Source: Hydrangea macrophylla (Eukaryota > Streptophyta > Magnoliopsida > Cornales > Hydrangeaceae). Taken from it: a DNA stretch of 64,000 nt. Made by a program: the position numbers and the translations under genes. Below the pieces are notes generated by a model that had not been told where the DNA came from, did no database searches, and saw only the letters and a program-made list of their open reading frames with translations. Each line of letters starts with the position of its first letter. The first letter of the stretch is position 1. The stretch lies in NCBI GenBank assembly GCA_033977485.1, contig CM066989.1:97545887-97609886 (forward strand). Direction: 5' to 3'. Positions 1 to 10,333 of the stretch are shown in pieces.

Positions 1-722
1 AGGAAAACGTCACACAAGGGGTTGCATTTGAAATTAAATGGTTCACCATCCGGTACTGAAAAGAGTATGGATTTGCTAGCACAATCTAACTTGGCATGGT
101 ATTTCGTGAGCCAATCGATTCCTAGGATCACGTCGAATTCCTTCATCGACAAAACTATCAAATCAGCGGGGAGATTCTGATCTTTCAAGTTTAGAGGGCA
201 GTCCTTGCATACTTTTTCTAACTTAACGCTCTTTCCTAGAGGTGACGTAGCGTTCAAAGCCATATCCATTGTTTGGGGCACTAAGCCTAAGCGTTGCACG
301 GTCCTAATTGCAATAAAAGAATTGGATGCACCAGTATCGAACAAAGCTTTCACTTGACTGTTAAAGAGGGTTAGAGTACCTTCCAGATTCTCCTGCTCTT
401 TCTCGTCAAATCCTGCTTCCTCTAGAATAATAGCAGTGAGGCGAGCCTGTCCTTGAGTCGACGCTCCATAGTAACCTCCTCGGGGTGCCTTGCAATCCTT
501 GGACAGATGCCCCTTCTTGTTACAGTTGAAACAGACCACATCAGAGAGAATGTTCCTCCTTGGGGCACGACAATCCTTAGACATGTGCCCGGGAAATCCA
601 CAGTTGAAACAGACTCCAGGATTATTACTTGTGGACCCTGATTGTCCTTGGGGCGGAGTCGGCTTAAATGGCACAGCCGGCTTGTTGCGGAATAGGGTTG
701 TCTGCGGCTTCTTCTCACCATT
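1..722 (-). pseudogene. G1 gag C-terminus (two zinc knuckles) and aspartic protease, open to window edge
   Basis: Directly after the stop codon that ends the gag segment, the same frame stays open to the window edge, about 240 codons. It begins with a basic, proline-rich linker, then has two CCHC zinc knuckles close together (CFNCGFPGHMSKDC and CFNCNKKGHLSKDC), which bind element RNA in the particle. About 60 codons later comes a retropepsin domain with active site FDTGAS and, near its end, the flap-distal motif ILGIDWL. The protease matures the Gag-Pol polyprotein. The paired knuckle is less common than a single one in plant gypsy gag. No disabling change is visible in this part. It is called a pseudogene only because the gag upstream carries two stop codons. 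Confidence 0.8.
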
Positions 723-1541
723 CTAGCTTCTCTTAAATCCTTGATTGCGTGCCGGGGCTTGTCTCAGTCTCTGATTAAATCTCGGAGGGGGTGGTCGATT
801 TACGAAATGATTTTGTTCACGACCGGTGATTTCCTCGAAGCCATGGGCCATTCCTACTAAAGCTTTGAAAGCCTTATTCAGGTGGCCATAGGTCAGTTTC
901 TGCAGAGGTAGGGAGAGTCCCTGGTGATACTTTCGGTTCTTCTTCTCTGGGGTGTCGATCATGTGGTGTGTAAATCGAGAGAGACGCTCGAATTGTACTG
1001 TGTACTCCCGTAAAGTTCGGTTACCTTGCGTCAAGTCAATGAATTCCTTTTCCTTTTTGTTCCTTTCTGTCTGGGAAAAGTAATTCTCTAGGAGCAGTTC
1101 TTTGAATGTCGTCCATGACACCCTTTGTGCAGCTCCTCCCAGCGTTGCTTTCTCGGATTCCCACCAGTCTGCTGCAGCATACGTCAATTGATACGTAGCC
1201 AGTCGACGTTTCTCAATTTCAGAACATCCCAGTGTATCGAAGATGATATCCAATCCACGAAGCCACTGTTCTGCTTCCCATGGCTCAGTCATCCCATTAA
1301 ACTTGTCTGGCCGCATTGCACGGAATCGTTCCACCGTACGATCCTCTTATGGTCTGGGTGGAATTATGGGATTGGCGTTAGCATTGTTGTTTGAGCCGTG
1401 ATTATTTCCGATGTGCTCCAAGCATTGTAAGAATGCTCCAAAGATTCCAGTGGGATCCATGCCAACAGGAATGGGTTCCGGTGCTCCTTCGGCTGGGTTT
1501 GGAAGTCCTAAGCGTCGATTCCTCCTTAGTCGGTCTGCCAT
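723..1541 (-). pseudogene. G1 gag capsid region with two in-frame stop codons
   Basis: This is a retrotransposon gag domain (Retrotrans_gag family), the structural protein of the virus-like particle. The N-terminus starts MADRLRRNRRLGLPNP and is followed by an Asn-rich stretch. A TAA at 1347-1349 interrupts it, and the frame resumes directly with the conserved core: MRPDKFNG, EAEQWLRGLD, AADWWE and REYTVQFERLSRF. A TAG at 723-725 then separates the core from the zinc knuckles, again with no frame change. Only the two stops break an otherwise continuous gag-protease frame. The first ATG (1541) lies 312 bp downstream of ORF b. Leaky readthrough cannot be excluded, but simple decay is more likely. 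Confidence 0.85.
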
Positions 1542-1852
1542 TGCGTATCTGGTTTACCTACAGAAGTATTCTACTTAGAATTTGGATGCAGGATTCACTG
1601 GGATATCTTATGGACATAATTACAAGTCAATTAAACAAACAAAACAAGCATAGAGACAAGTATAGTACTAAAACATCTTTTTCATTTAATATTAGAAGTG
1701 ACGATTACAGAATTGAACTTAGCCGAGAATACATGGCTACAAAATGGGGATATTTCCTTATCGCATGTATTCGAACAATAAGATAGGTCACCATCCCAAG
1801 CTAACTTAGATACAACTAAAACTACTAGCATATAATAATAGATTATCCCAAG
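1542..1852 (-). other. G1 spacer between ORF b and gag
   Basis: About 310 bp of AT-rich sequence. I see no coding pattern, repeat or clear splice pair in it. It may act as leader for gag translation. Confidence 0.4.
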
Positions 1853-2806
1853 CTAATCATCTATATCGGACTCGGACGTGGTCTCTCCCATATCGGAGTC
1901 GTTAGGTCCATCTTCGTCCATAATGGGTTCACCCAAATCCCAATCTTCAATTTCAACATTGCCTTCGTCCTCTTCATTATTGTCCATAGGCTCTTCTATT
2001 ATAGGGTGGACCTCCATAGGTTGTTGGGGTGCTTCCTGTTTAGGTTCTTCCTCAGGGTTCTCTTCTTCTGGATCATCCTCCTCGTCATCCTCTTCTTCTG
2101 GATATACACCTGGTTCATCGTCAGACATTTCTGCTTTAGCAGGGTTAACAGCAGGGGCTACTACTGGGGGTACCACACCTGCAGGAGCATTCTCATTTGG
2201 TGGCCAGACAAGATTGTTTCTTGGGTAAATGGAGGGCCCTTTGCAGTATCTGATTTACTAGTGGTTGGAAGACAGTGTCATTCATGTCCAGCCTCCTTAT
2301 CTCCCCATGCACTAGTCCCTTTGCATATGCAGCATGTATGGTTTCGGTTTGTAGTCGGTGAGGGTCGATGATATGGAATACTTGGCGCTGAATTCTTAGT
2401 CTGCTTTGGAGGTGTCGCTGGGCTTCCTGTCTTACCCTTTCCATAAATTCTTCCGGGTTAGTTGGTGTGATTCCATCCGGATAAATTGTGTGTCCTCCGA
2501 ATTCATCGTTCACGTGGTATCCCGTTTGTTGGAATGGCACTCGGTTCGTGGGTATTCCCTGATATGAAGAGGAGGGTTGTCTGGTAAGGACGGGGGGCGG
2601 TGGGGGCATTTGATAGGCACTATTGTGCATCCTTTCGAAGTCTTCAGGGTTCTTAAGTAGCCTGACCATCTCGTCCTGGACTTTCTTGATGATTTCAGCA
2701 TCGTAGATCGCCTCCAAGCGTAGAGTGTCATAGTTATAAACATTGCTCTTGTTTATTTCAACCCATAAGTTTCTTTTTCCTTCATCCTTAGCTAATTCCC
2801 GGATTC
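1853..2806 (-). pseudogene. G1 ORF b, main part: novel protein with Pro-rich middle and acidic tail (one frameshift)
   Basis: I do not recognise this family. The segment continues the ORF that starts at 9498, on the far side of GA. From 2806 the frame reads RIRELAKDEGKRNLW, then a helical, charged part, a PPPPP run, and a segment ending near 2193. The frame then shifts by one base around 2195-2215, probably a single-base insertion, since the next frame continues without a gap. The tail ends at 1853 and is extremely acidic (runs of Asp and Glu, for example EEEDDEEDD). The full protein would be near 350 residues. It is in the same orientation as gag and lies just before it, so it is probably an accessory protein of G1. 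No zinc finger, membrane segment or catalytic motif is visible. Confidence 0.6.
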
Positions 2807-3098
2807 GGTGATGTCACGGCCCATCCCGCTAATGTGCGGAAATAGGACACGTGGCACGCCACCAAGGCTCAACAATAACTATACACAGCGGAAAAGAACT
2901 TTAAAACAATCTTGAGCATATAAAACTTTGAGAACATTACCCTCCGAGTTGTAAAATCCGTAAAAAAATTGAAAACGTAATTATATTTCAAAACGAATGA
3001 TTTTATGTTGAAAGGGGTCCCAAAGGCACCCTAAGAACAAATCAAAACCCTTTTAAAATTTCTAGAAGAGGTAGTAAAAGATTTCTGACAGGGGGTAT

Positions 3099-3134
3099 TT
3101 CGACCGGTCGAACGACCCCCTTCGACCGGTCGAA
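3099..3134. repeat. Paired TTCGACCGGTCGAA palindromes in GA LTR
   Basis: Two perfect 14-bp palindromes separated by 8 bp. The same pair is at 7566-7601 in the other LTR, and a degenerate pair lies in the GA interior at 5636-5671. Function unknown; see findings. Confidence 0.9.
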
Positions 3135-3568
3135 TGACCCTTTAGCAGAATCCTGCCCAAAGCTGCAAAATTTTGCTAAGGCATCACCCAACCTTCACCT
3201 GTTGCAACCCTTCAAACATATTCCAATTCTTAGCAAACTTTACGAATGTTATAACGACAAGTGTAACAACTTGCCTAAGTTTGGAAAACGTTAACTAATT
3301 AAGTTGAGGGTTCGTTTTGATCGAAATCTCATAAGTGCTTCAACGATTCATAAAACATGAAATTCAACGTGTTAAACATCAAGACGCAAACTCAAGATTC
3401 CGAGTCGCTTCCAACCAGCTTAACAAGGTTTTCAAAGAATATTATCAATCCCAAAAATAATACAGAGCTTCTATAATTCGGTTACAAAAATGTTTTATAC
3501 ACCATTTCCTCCGATTGATCCCCAACGGCCTCATTCCTCGCATTCCATCTTTCCTTTTTTCATACCTG

Positions 3569-3606
3569 CAATGGAGTAAATCTCCATTGCTCAGCTATAT
3601 AATGAG
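3569..3606 (-). ncRNA. Tandem stem-loop in GA 3' LTR (structured RNA candidate)
   Basis: Two inverted repeats lie back to back: CAATGGAG-TAAAT-CTCCATTG and a CTCAGC/GCTGAG stem, which is partly broken in this copy. The intact version is at 8038-8075. The GB LTRs carry the same pair with paired base changes. Confidence 0.55.
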
Positions 3607-4368
3607 TGCACAATTTCTAACATATGCAAATATGACAAATCATGCTTTTATTTCATCATAACACATAACTAATGGTCTCTAGGGAATAAGTACACATTCA
3701 CCGATCCAAAGTCTTTCAACTCAACCACGACCCATGCCCCTTCGACATGTCGCGTAATGCCTTTCTCGGCAAGTGACCGTCGTCACTACTAATCCTCCCC
3801 CTTCGAGAGGACGTCTCACGGTGAATTAGCATAGATCCCCCTTTAACCCACATAGGCACATAAACATGCTCATTTAACACATATACGTGCTCGCGTAAAA
3901 TTAGACATGCTTTTCACATTTGAGCGCGTGCATAATTAACGGGCCTAAGATTAATACATGGATTTTGCCCGGATCACAATTTCGTTATCGAAATATAAAA
4001 CATGTATTTCACCTATATAACATAGGCTAGAAATTCATACCTCGAGCTATCGTCGTATAACTTTGAGGGAACGACTAGAAGCCCGATTAAACGCCAAATC
4101 TCCGATCCTACGCGAAACCTACAAGTTTACACGTGCTTTCCCCAAATTCTTAGATTTAGAAATTTATAAAAACTTAGCCAAACGTGGCCTAAAGACTATC
4201 AAAACGTAGCCCTTACCTTGGGGAGTTCAAATATGAAGTTTGGTTGAAAACAGACGGACGAAAGGTCGCCGATCGTCATCGCAAAGCCCGTGGCAATAAT
4301 CTCCCTTTTCTCTCTCCTCTCTAACGATATTTTGAGAAGTTTACAACTAAATGAATTTTCCACCCTTG

Positions 4369-4379
4369 CTATTTATAGA
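4369..4379 (-). promoter_or_regulatory. TATA box, GA 3' LTR
   Basis: TCTATAAATAG on the minus strand, repeated at 8838-8848 in the 5' LTR. Transcription would start about 30 bp to the left. The 5' LTR copy would drive the element; this one would drive outward into G1 ORF b and gag. Confidence 0.6.
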
Positions 4380-5635
4380 CAAACTTTCATAAAATCGCGT
4401 TTACCACCCCGTGAGTTCTCAAAACTCCTCATTAAGTCTCAAAACGTCGTGCACGCCCATTTTATAACTTTACGGGTGAAAACTATAAATTACAAAAGTT
4501 TTCGATTAAGTCCTGTTTGTCACCGTAATTACGTTCCGAAAACTATTTTCTGTGAAATCTCTACACAACCTATCTTTTAAGCAACGCATCACTCACATTC
4601 TCACCACAGTGTTCAAACGATCTAAAACTAGATCAAAACTATCAGAAATTATACTACACAGGTATAATTACTATTCATGAAAATACCAAATAAGTCAAAT
4701 AACATTTAAATCACATAAATGTCATTTAGCTATGCCAATGCAACATGATTTTCCATGTTCCCGTGTCCTCTCTTGACACCTTCCAGACTGCCTTTAAGGC
4801 CAAATACTGGGTTCTCAAAAGACACCCTCCAACAACTAGTGAGTCATCACTCACTTCACATACGTTTATTAATACAACCGTAAGCATGCTATGCATGCTA
4901 ATATGATATAAATAAATACCGCAAAGTTTACTTGACAAGTATTTAACAAAAATTTCTTACTCAAACAAAAGTTTTTTTTTTTTAACACTTTAAAATTTCC
5001 TTGGGATGAAATCTGATATTCTCAAAATTCTCCAACCTTGTTGGAATCCAGGACGACCGAGATAGCATTCCACTACATTTACCATTATCCTCTGATCATT
5101 TTACATTCTTTCTATCATATCCGACAATGTACTCAACGTACTCCCAAGTCTTCATCCCACTTTTACCGTTTTGGTTCACTTTCTCATCAGAGATTCATCT
5201 TCCCAATCTATACTTTCACTCTTGTGATCTGACTTACCCAAAGTCTCTTTACTCTGTCCCTTTCCATAGCTACTCTTGTTCGGTATCGTAATACTTGTCA
5301 TACTCCAACCTCCCATTGATAACCACTCACTTCAAACACTTAATAATGTTTTACAATCATTAAAAGATCTTTCACTTTGTTTGAAATACGATAATTGACA
5401 AAGAAAGCATGGATATTAGACATCTTAAAAGAACTTTTCTGTGATAAAATAGCCCAAGGGCAAAATGGTCATTTATAAATTATGGTTAAATTTTACACCA
5501 AAAGATAGCTCTTTGAGTCCCAGTTACAACGCAAGAAACGGCGTGCGAATCCAAATTTTCTACAAAGAGTTATGGCTGTTTCCGTAAAAGTCGACGAAAA
5601 ATGTTTTCGAAAACACTGTTTGAATCAGAGGGGTG

Positions 5636-5671
5636 TTCGACCGGTCGAACTGCCCCTTTCGACCGGTCCAA
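5636..5671. repeat. Degenerate TTCGACCGGTCGAA pair inside GA
   Basis: One perfect palindrome, then a second copy with its last bases changed (TTCGACCGGTCC). It has the same spacing as the LTR pair, so part of the interior may derive from LTR-like sequence. Confidence 0.75.
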
Positions 5672-6374
5672 GTACCCCCTGGACCAAATTTTCTTCCATT
5701 TAACATCTTTAAAAGTCCCCAAACTCACAAGTCATTTGAGGCTACTCCCCAACCATTTTAGAACCACCCGTAAGTGCTCGAAAACATCAAAACTCATCGA
5801 ATCACACAACCGTTGGACTCAGGTTTAGGTTCATCCTTATTACAACCCCTTGTAATAACAACCTCCTCTACAAGATTCTCTAATAAGATCCTCTTATATC
5901 TATGATATCCAAATATCAACTCGATTCCTCTGACTCTCCTATCACGTTCAATCATTCGTACTTGCCTTTTTCCTTCAGTCTCATGTTCTCACTTCCTTTA
6001 TTCTATTTCCTTGGACCCATCTCCACACCAAGGAATTCTTATTCCTATTCATTTCCATGCATTTGTGTTTTTCCAAGGGACTCTAAGATTCCTCCTTTCG
6101 ACCTATGTCGTCCTTCAATCCTTATCATTACACGCACAAGTGTATAACCACCCCGTCTAAACACTAGTCCAGTATTTCACCATCAACTACGCTTCTACCA
6201 AGTTTAGCTTCAAGTTATCCAAGCACACTTTATCATTTCCATTCTTAACCACTCATCTTTGGTAAAGCCTAAAATCCCAACATTTTTACTTATCCATCAA
6301 TCCAGTAGCATTTGCTAATCCTCCTCACATATCTGAATCCACTATGGTACCACGACCATTCGGAACTAGGTCCA

Positions 6375-6662
6375 GTTGAGAGATTCCTCAACAACCACGA
6401 TACTCACAATACGTTGAGATATTCCTCAACCCCCAATACATACCGTAAGATAGGTTGAGAGATTCCTCAACCATCCAATACATACTATAAGATAGGTTGA
6501 GAGATTCCTCAACCATCCAATCATCTTAATACCGTAAAATAAGTTGAAAGATTCTTCAACTACTTAATATACACCATTTATACTGTAAGGTAACACCATG
6601 TATAACCCTGTATGATCACACCGTAGGTTAATACTATAAGATAAGGTGAGAGATTCCTCACC
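6375..6662. repeat. Six hairpin repeats GGTTGAG-loop-CTCAACC
   Basis: Copies at 6375-6392, 6413-6430, 6453-6472, 6495-6514, 6543-6560 and 6645-6662. Each is an inverted repeat with loop AGATTC (ATATTC in the second), usually followed or preceded by a CCGTAAGATAG-like spacer. In the fifth copy a G-C pair became A-T, and in the sixth the stem is GGTGAG/CTCACC. In both cases the two sides changed together. Confidence 0.85.
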
Positions 6663-7260
6663 CATCCCAAACATGAATGATACATATTACTAGACCCTCT
6701 TTCTGCCATAGACCCCAACTGTACCTCTTTATTCTCTGACATCACAACATCTAACCCATGTCTAAAGCAAAACTCTTACCAATTGATCTCAATCCCAAGA
6801 CTCAACTACAAACAATCACTTTTCATTCTCTATGTGAACTATTAGGAAATCTCTCCTGACATTCACTACTCAAACTCCGTTCTCGGTTAACGCCCTCAAA
6901 GAGCACTTATTACTATCACTTTAAAGAATTCCCGATTCGATCCAAAAATCATTTCATTTTAATTTGAAAATTCAACTATTTGTCACAATCAGGATATCAT
7001 CTCTCCCTCGTATCATCCCCCAAGGTCTATGATAACCCACAGAAAACTTCATTTCACCACACGGTTCTACGTCCGCATGATTCCACCGATTCACGAGTGC
7101 ATAGATACTATGCGTGTATAACAATATCATAATCATGTATGATTAACAACATATCATATGCATCAAACATCTCTACAATATGTGGATGCATTCTAGAATA
7201 TGTGTCAATTCACTCAACACTCCACTCGACGTCGAACGTTCCCAAAGTTTTGTTACCTAT

Positions 7261-7273
7261 TGCTCTGATACCA
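7261..7273 (-). other. GA primer binding site
   Basis: On the minus strand TGGTATCAGAGCA, complementary to the 3' end of plant initiator tRNA-Met, 5 bp inside the 5' LTR. It sets the element's direction. Confidence 0.85.
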
Positions 7274-7278
7274 CTAGA

Positions 7279-9392
7279 TGTCACGACCCATCCCGCTAAT
7301 GTGCGGAAATAGGACATGTGGCACGCCACCAAGGCTCAACAATAACTATACGCAGCGGAAAAGAACTTTAAAACAATCTTGAGTATATAAAACTTTGAGA
7401 ACATTACCCTCCGAGTTGTAAAATCCGTAAAAAAATTGAAAACGTAATTATATTTCAAAACGAATGATTTTATGTTGAAAGGGGTCCCAAAGGCACCCTA
7501 AGAACAAATCAAAACCCTTTTAAAATTTCTAGAAGAGGTAGTAAAAGATTTCTGACAGGGGGTATTTCGACCGGTCGAACGACCCCCTTCGACCGGTCGA
7601 ATGACCCTTTAGCAGAATCCTGCCCAAAGCTGCAAAATTTTGCTAAGGCATCACCCAACCTTCACCCGTTGCAACCCTTCAAACATATTCCAACTCTTAG
7701 CAAACTTTACGAATGTTATAACAACAAGTGTAACAACTTGCCTAAGTTTGTAAAACGTTAACTAATTAAGTTGAGGGTTCGTTTGGATCGAAATCTCATA
7801 AGTGCTTCAACGATTCATAAAACATGAAATTCAACGTGTTAAACATCAAGACGCAAACTCAAGATTCTGAGTCGCTTCCAACCAACTTAACAAGGTTTTC
7901 AAAGAATATTACATCAATCCCAAAAATTATACAGAGCTTCTATAATTCGGTTACAAAAATGTTCTATACACCATTTCCTCCGATTGATCCCCAACGGCAT
8001 CATTCCTCGCATTCCATCTTTCCTTTCTTCATACCTGCAATGGAGTAAATCTCCATTGCTCAGCTATATGCTGAGTGCAAAATTTCTAACATATGCATAT
8101 ATGACAAATCATGCTTTTATTTCATCATAACACATAACTAATGGTCTCTAGGGAATAAGTGCACATTCACCGATCCAAAGTCTTTCGACTCAACCACGAC
8201 CCATGCCCCTTCGACATGTTGCATAATGCCTTTCTCGGCAAGTGACCGTCGTCACTACTAATCCTCCCCCTTCGAGAGGACGTCTTACGGTGAATTAGCA
8301 TAGATCCCCCTTTAACCCACATAGGCACATAAACATGCTCATTTAACACATATACGTGCTCGCGTAAAATTAGACATGCTTTTCACATTTGAGCGCGTGC
8401 ATAATTAACGGGCCTAAGATTAATACATGGATTTTGCCCGGATCACAATTTCGTCATCAAAATATAAAACATGTATTTCACCTATATAACATAGGCTAGA
8501 AATTCATACCTCGAGCTATCGTCGTATAACTTTGAGGGAACAACTAGAAGCCCGATTAAACGCCAAATCTTCGATCCTACGCGAAACCTACAAGTTTACA
8601 TATGCTTTCCCCAAATTCGTAGATTTAGAAATTTATAAAAACTTAGCCAAACGTGGCCTAAAGACTATCAAAACGTAGCCCTTACATTGGGGAGTTCAAA
8701 TATGAAGTTTAGTTGAAAACAGACGGACGAAAGGTCGCCGATCGTCGTCGCAAAGCCCATGGCAATAATCTCCCTTTTCTCTCTCCTCTCTAACGATATT
8801 TTGAGAAGTTTACAACTAAATGAATTTCCCACCCTTGCTATTTATAGACAAACTTTCAAGAAATCACGTTTACCACCCCGTGAGTTCTCAAATCTCCTCA
8901 TTAAGTCTCGAAACGTCGTGCACGCCCATTTTATAACTTTACGGGTGAAAACTATAAATTACAAAAGTTTTCGATTAAGTCTCGTTTGTCACCGTAATTA
9001 CGTTCCGAAAACTATTTTCCGTGAAATCTCTACACAACCTACCTTTTAAGCAACGTATCACTCACATTCTCACCACAGTGTTCAAACGATCTAAAACTAG
9101 ATCAAAACTATCAGAAATTATACTACACAGGTATAATTACTATTAATGAAAATACCAAATAAGTCAAATAACATTTAAATCACATAAATGTCATTTAGCT
9201 ATGCCAATGCAACATGATTTTCCATGTTCCCGTGTCCTCTCTTGACACCTTCCAGACTGCCTTTAAGGCCAAATACTGGGTTCTCAAAAGACACCCTCCA
9301 ACAACTAGTGAGTCATCACTCACTTCACATACGTTTATTAATACGACCGTAAGCATGCTATGCATGCTAATATGATATAAATAAATACCGCA
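7279..9392 (-). repeat. GA 5' LTR
   Basis: The 2114 bp copy next to the primer site. It holds the palindrome pair at 7566-7601, the intact double hairpin at 8038-8075 and a TATA box (TCTATAAATAG) at 8838-8848 on the minus strand. Confidence 0.92.
8038..8075 (-). ncRNA. Intact tandem stem-loop in GA 5' LTR
   Basis: CAATGGAG-TAAAT-CTCCATTG (8-bp stem) directly abuts CTCAGC-TATAT-GCTGAG (6-bp stem). It lies downstream of the TATA box in the transcribed direction, so it should be present in element RNA. The homologous GB site is at 15050-15087. Confidence 0.6.
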
Positions 9393-9498
9393 GGAGCGGG
9401 TATGATAGGTGATGATAAGTATCTGGGTTTGCTTGCACTACGCGGTCGGAGAAGATCAAACGACCTCCGAAGGGGTCCTGAACGTAGTGGGGCTCCAT
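9393..9498 (-). pseudogene. G1 ORF b, first exon-like part cut off by GA
   Basis: Starts at the ATG on the minus strand at 9498-9496 (MEPHYVQDPFGGRL) and is open for 106 bp until GA. With the segment resuming at 2806 the combined distance to the next part is 195 bp, exactly 65 codons, so the reading frame was intact before GA inserted. A TTTTGAAACAG just before the ATG looks like a splice acceptor, so ORF b might be reached by splicing from the leader. Confidence 0.65.
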
Positions 9499-9762
9499 TT
9501 CCTGTTTCAAAAGGACTATCTTATTAAGGTGCTAGTTTGAGGTATCTTAAAGTTTATTACTGGAATTATAACTTATTAGGTCACAAGTAATACGAACACA
9601 GAAAAGCAGGAAGCAAATAGGTAGACTTTCATTAATAACAAAAGTATTTACATGAGAGAAATTTTTTTTTGAACTTCAACTTTTACATACATATCCGCCA
9701 AAATGTGGGATTATAATCCCAATACAATTTTAATACTACATAAACTATCTAGGAGGGGGTTC
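9499..9762 (-). other. G1 spacer between ORF a and ORF b
   Basis: About 260 bp of AT-rich sequence, no coding. Its end nearest ORF b has a pyrimidine-rich stretch followed by CAG, so it could be part of an intron. Confidence 0.35.
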
Positions 9763-10212
9763 TTAATCTTCTAGTTGTGGGAGTTCTTCAGAGATATCTA
9801 TCTTTTCTGGCGGGGTAAATGCCATCCATCTCTCGTTATCCCACCCTATTGGCCAGTCAGGGTCATAGGTGTACAGTTTTCTTTTTTCGATGAGATCTTC
9901 ATCAGCCAGGTAGATCTCTACTTCCTCATCATCTGAACTGTCATGTGGTTTGGCAGGAATCTCTAGAGGTATGATCTCGTTCTGTGTTTCTTCCAGATCA
10001 ATCACTATAGGGTTATCAAGAGTGTCGGGGGCTTCATCCACCTCTATTGGTGCTAGGCGAGGTGCTACGACTATATGGCGCACAGTCTGGGGGACCTTTT
10101 TCATAAGGAAGAGGTGTCTCATAAATTTTCCTATCCTTTTATGAGCCTGATGTCTGAAAGCGGCACCCATGCAGGCTAAACTTTGGGGAAAGGCTTCTCT
10201 GCAGTTCTCCAT
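9763..10212 (-). CDS. G1 ORF a: intact 149-residue protein of unknown function
   Basis: An uninterrupted ORF that starts about 100 bp after the primer site. I do not recognise a family. The N-terminal third is basic and helical (around HQAHKRIGKFMRHLFL). A hydrophobic APRLAPIEV stretch follows, then an acidic middle (DSSDDEEVEIYLADED) and a Trp-rich segment (DPDWPIGWDNERWMAF), ending PQLED. No signal peptide or zinc ligands are visible. Its position between the primer site and gag makes it an accessory ORF of the retrotransposon, and it is intact while gag carries stops. It could also be the first exon of a protein that includes ORF b, or chance coding in a leader, though 149 open codons of non-repetitive composition argue against chance. 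Confidence 0.55.
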   Translation of the reverse strand: MENCREAFPQSLACMGAAFRHQAHKRIGKFMRHLFLMKKVPQTVRHIVVAPRLAPIEVDEAPDTLDNPIVIDLEETQNEIIPLEIPAKPHDSSDDEEVEIYLADEDLIEKRKLYTYDPDWPIGWDNERWMAFTPPEKIDISEELPQLED

Positions 10213-10315
10213 ACTACCTGTTTTGAAAGAAAGACTATTTTAGTATCGGTTGTTGTTTCTAAAATGTCTTAAGGTTCTTAACTTAAGGGTGTCGGACAGT
10301 CAGCGAGTACAACTA

Positions 10316-10333
10316 AACCTGGCTTTGATACCA
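10316..10333 (-). other. G1 primer binding site
   Basis: On the minus strand TGGTATCAAAGCCAGGTT, matching the complement of plant initiator tRNA-Met over 18 bases with one difference. It lies 7 bp from the LTR end. Confidence 0.9.

Larger units (their letters stand above)
2812..4923 (-). repeat. GA 3' LTR
   Basis: Long terminal repeat, TG...CA ended on the minus strand, 2112 bp, matching 7279-9392 with scattered substitutions. It holds two TTCGACCGGTCGAA palindromes, a pair of adjacent hairpins and a TATA box. Its backbone (for example the stretch around AAAGCCCGTGG and the hairpin region) resembles the GB LTR, so the two families are related. Confidence 0.92.
4924..7278 (-). other. GA interior, no gag or pol
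   Basis: 2.35 kb between the LTRs. On the minus strand, near the 3' LTR, there is a short resemblance to the end of gypsy pol leaders (a CATCCCAAGGAAATTTTAAAG-like stretch), but I see no zinc knuckle, protease, polymerase or integrase motif in any frame. It contains a degenerate palindrome pair (5636-5671) and six related hairpins (6375-6662). This is the layout of a large retrotransposon derivative that depends on proteins supplied by another element. Confidence 0.75.
2812..9392 (-). mobile_element. Complete non-coding LTR element GA (nested in G1 ORF b)
   Basis: Two direct repeats of 2112 and 2114 bp bound a 2.35 kb interior. Both begin TGCGGTATTT and end GTGACA on the minus strand. A tRNA-Met-type primer site follows the right-hand copy, so the element reads right to left. 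The flanking 5 bp are GGTGA (left) and GGAGC (right). They match at 3 of 5 positions, but removing 5 bp together with the element puts G1 ORF b exactly back in frame, which supports a 5 bp target duplication that has since mutated. The interior has no gag or pol, so movement would need proteins from a relative. The copies look nearly identical, so the insertion is fairly recent. Confidence 0.92.

Noticed and set aside
1878..2228. Ser-rich plus-strand frame
   Set aside because: Complement of the acidic tail of ORF b; Asp/Glu codons read as Ser on the other strand.
4290..4580. Plus-strand 96-residue frame, repeated at 8759-9049
   Set aside because: It is in both GA LTRs only because they are copies, runs against transcription and covers the TATA box. 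No motif.
7261..7273. tRNA genes at TGGTATCAGAGC sites
   Set aside because: These are retrotransposon primer sites, not tRNA genes; no cloverleaf is present. The same holds for the other primer sites.
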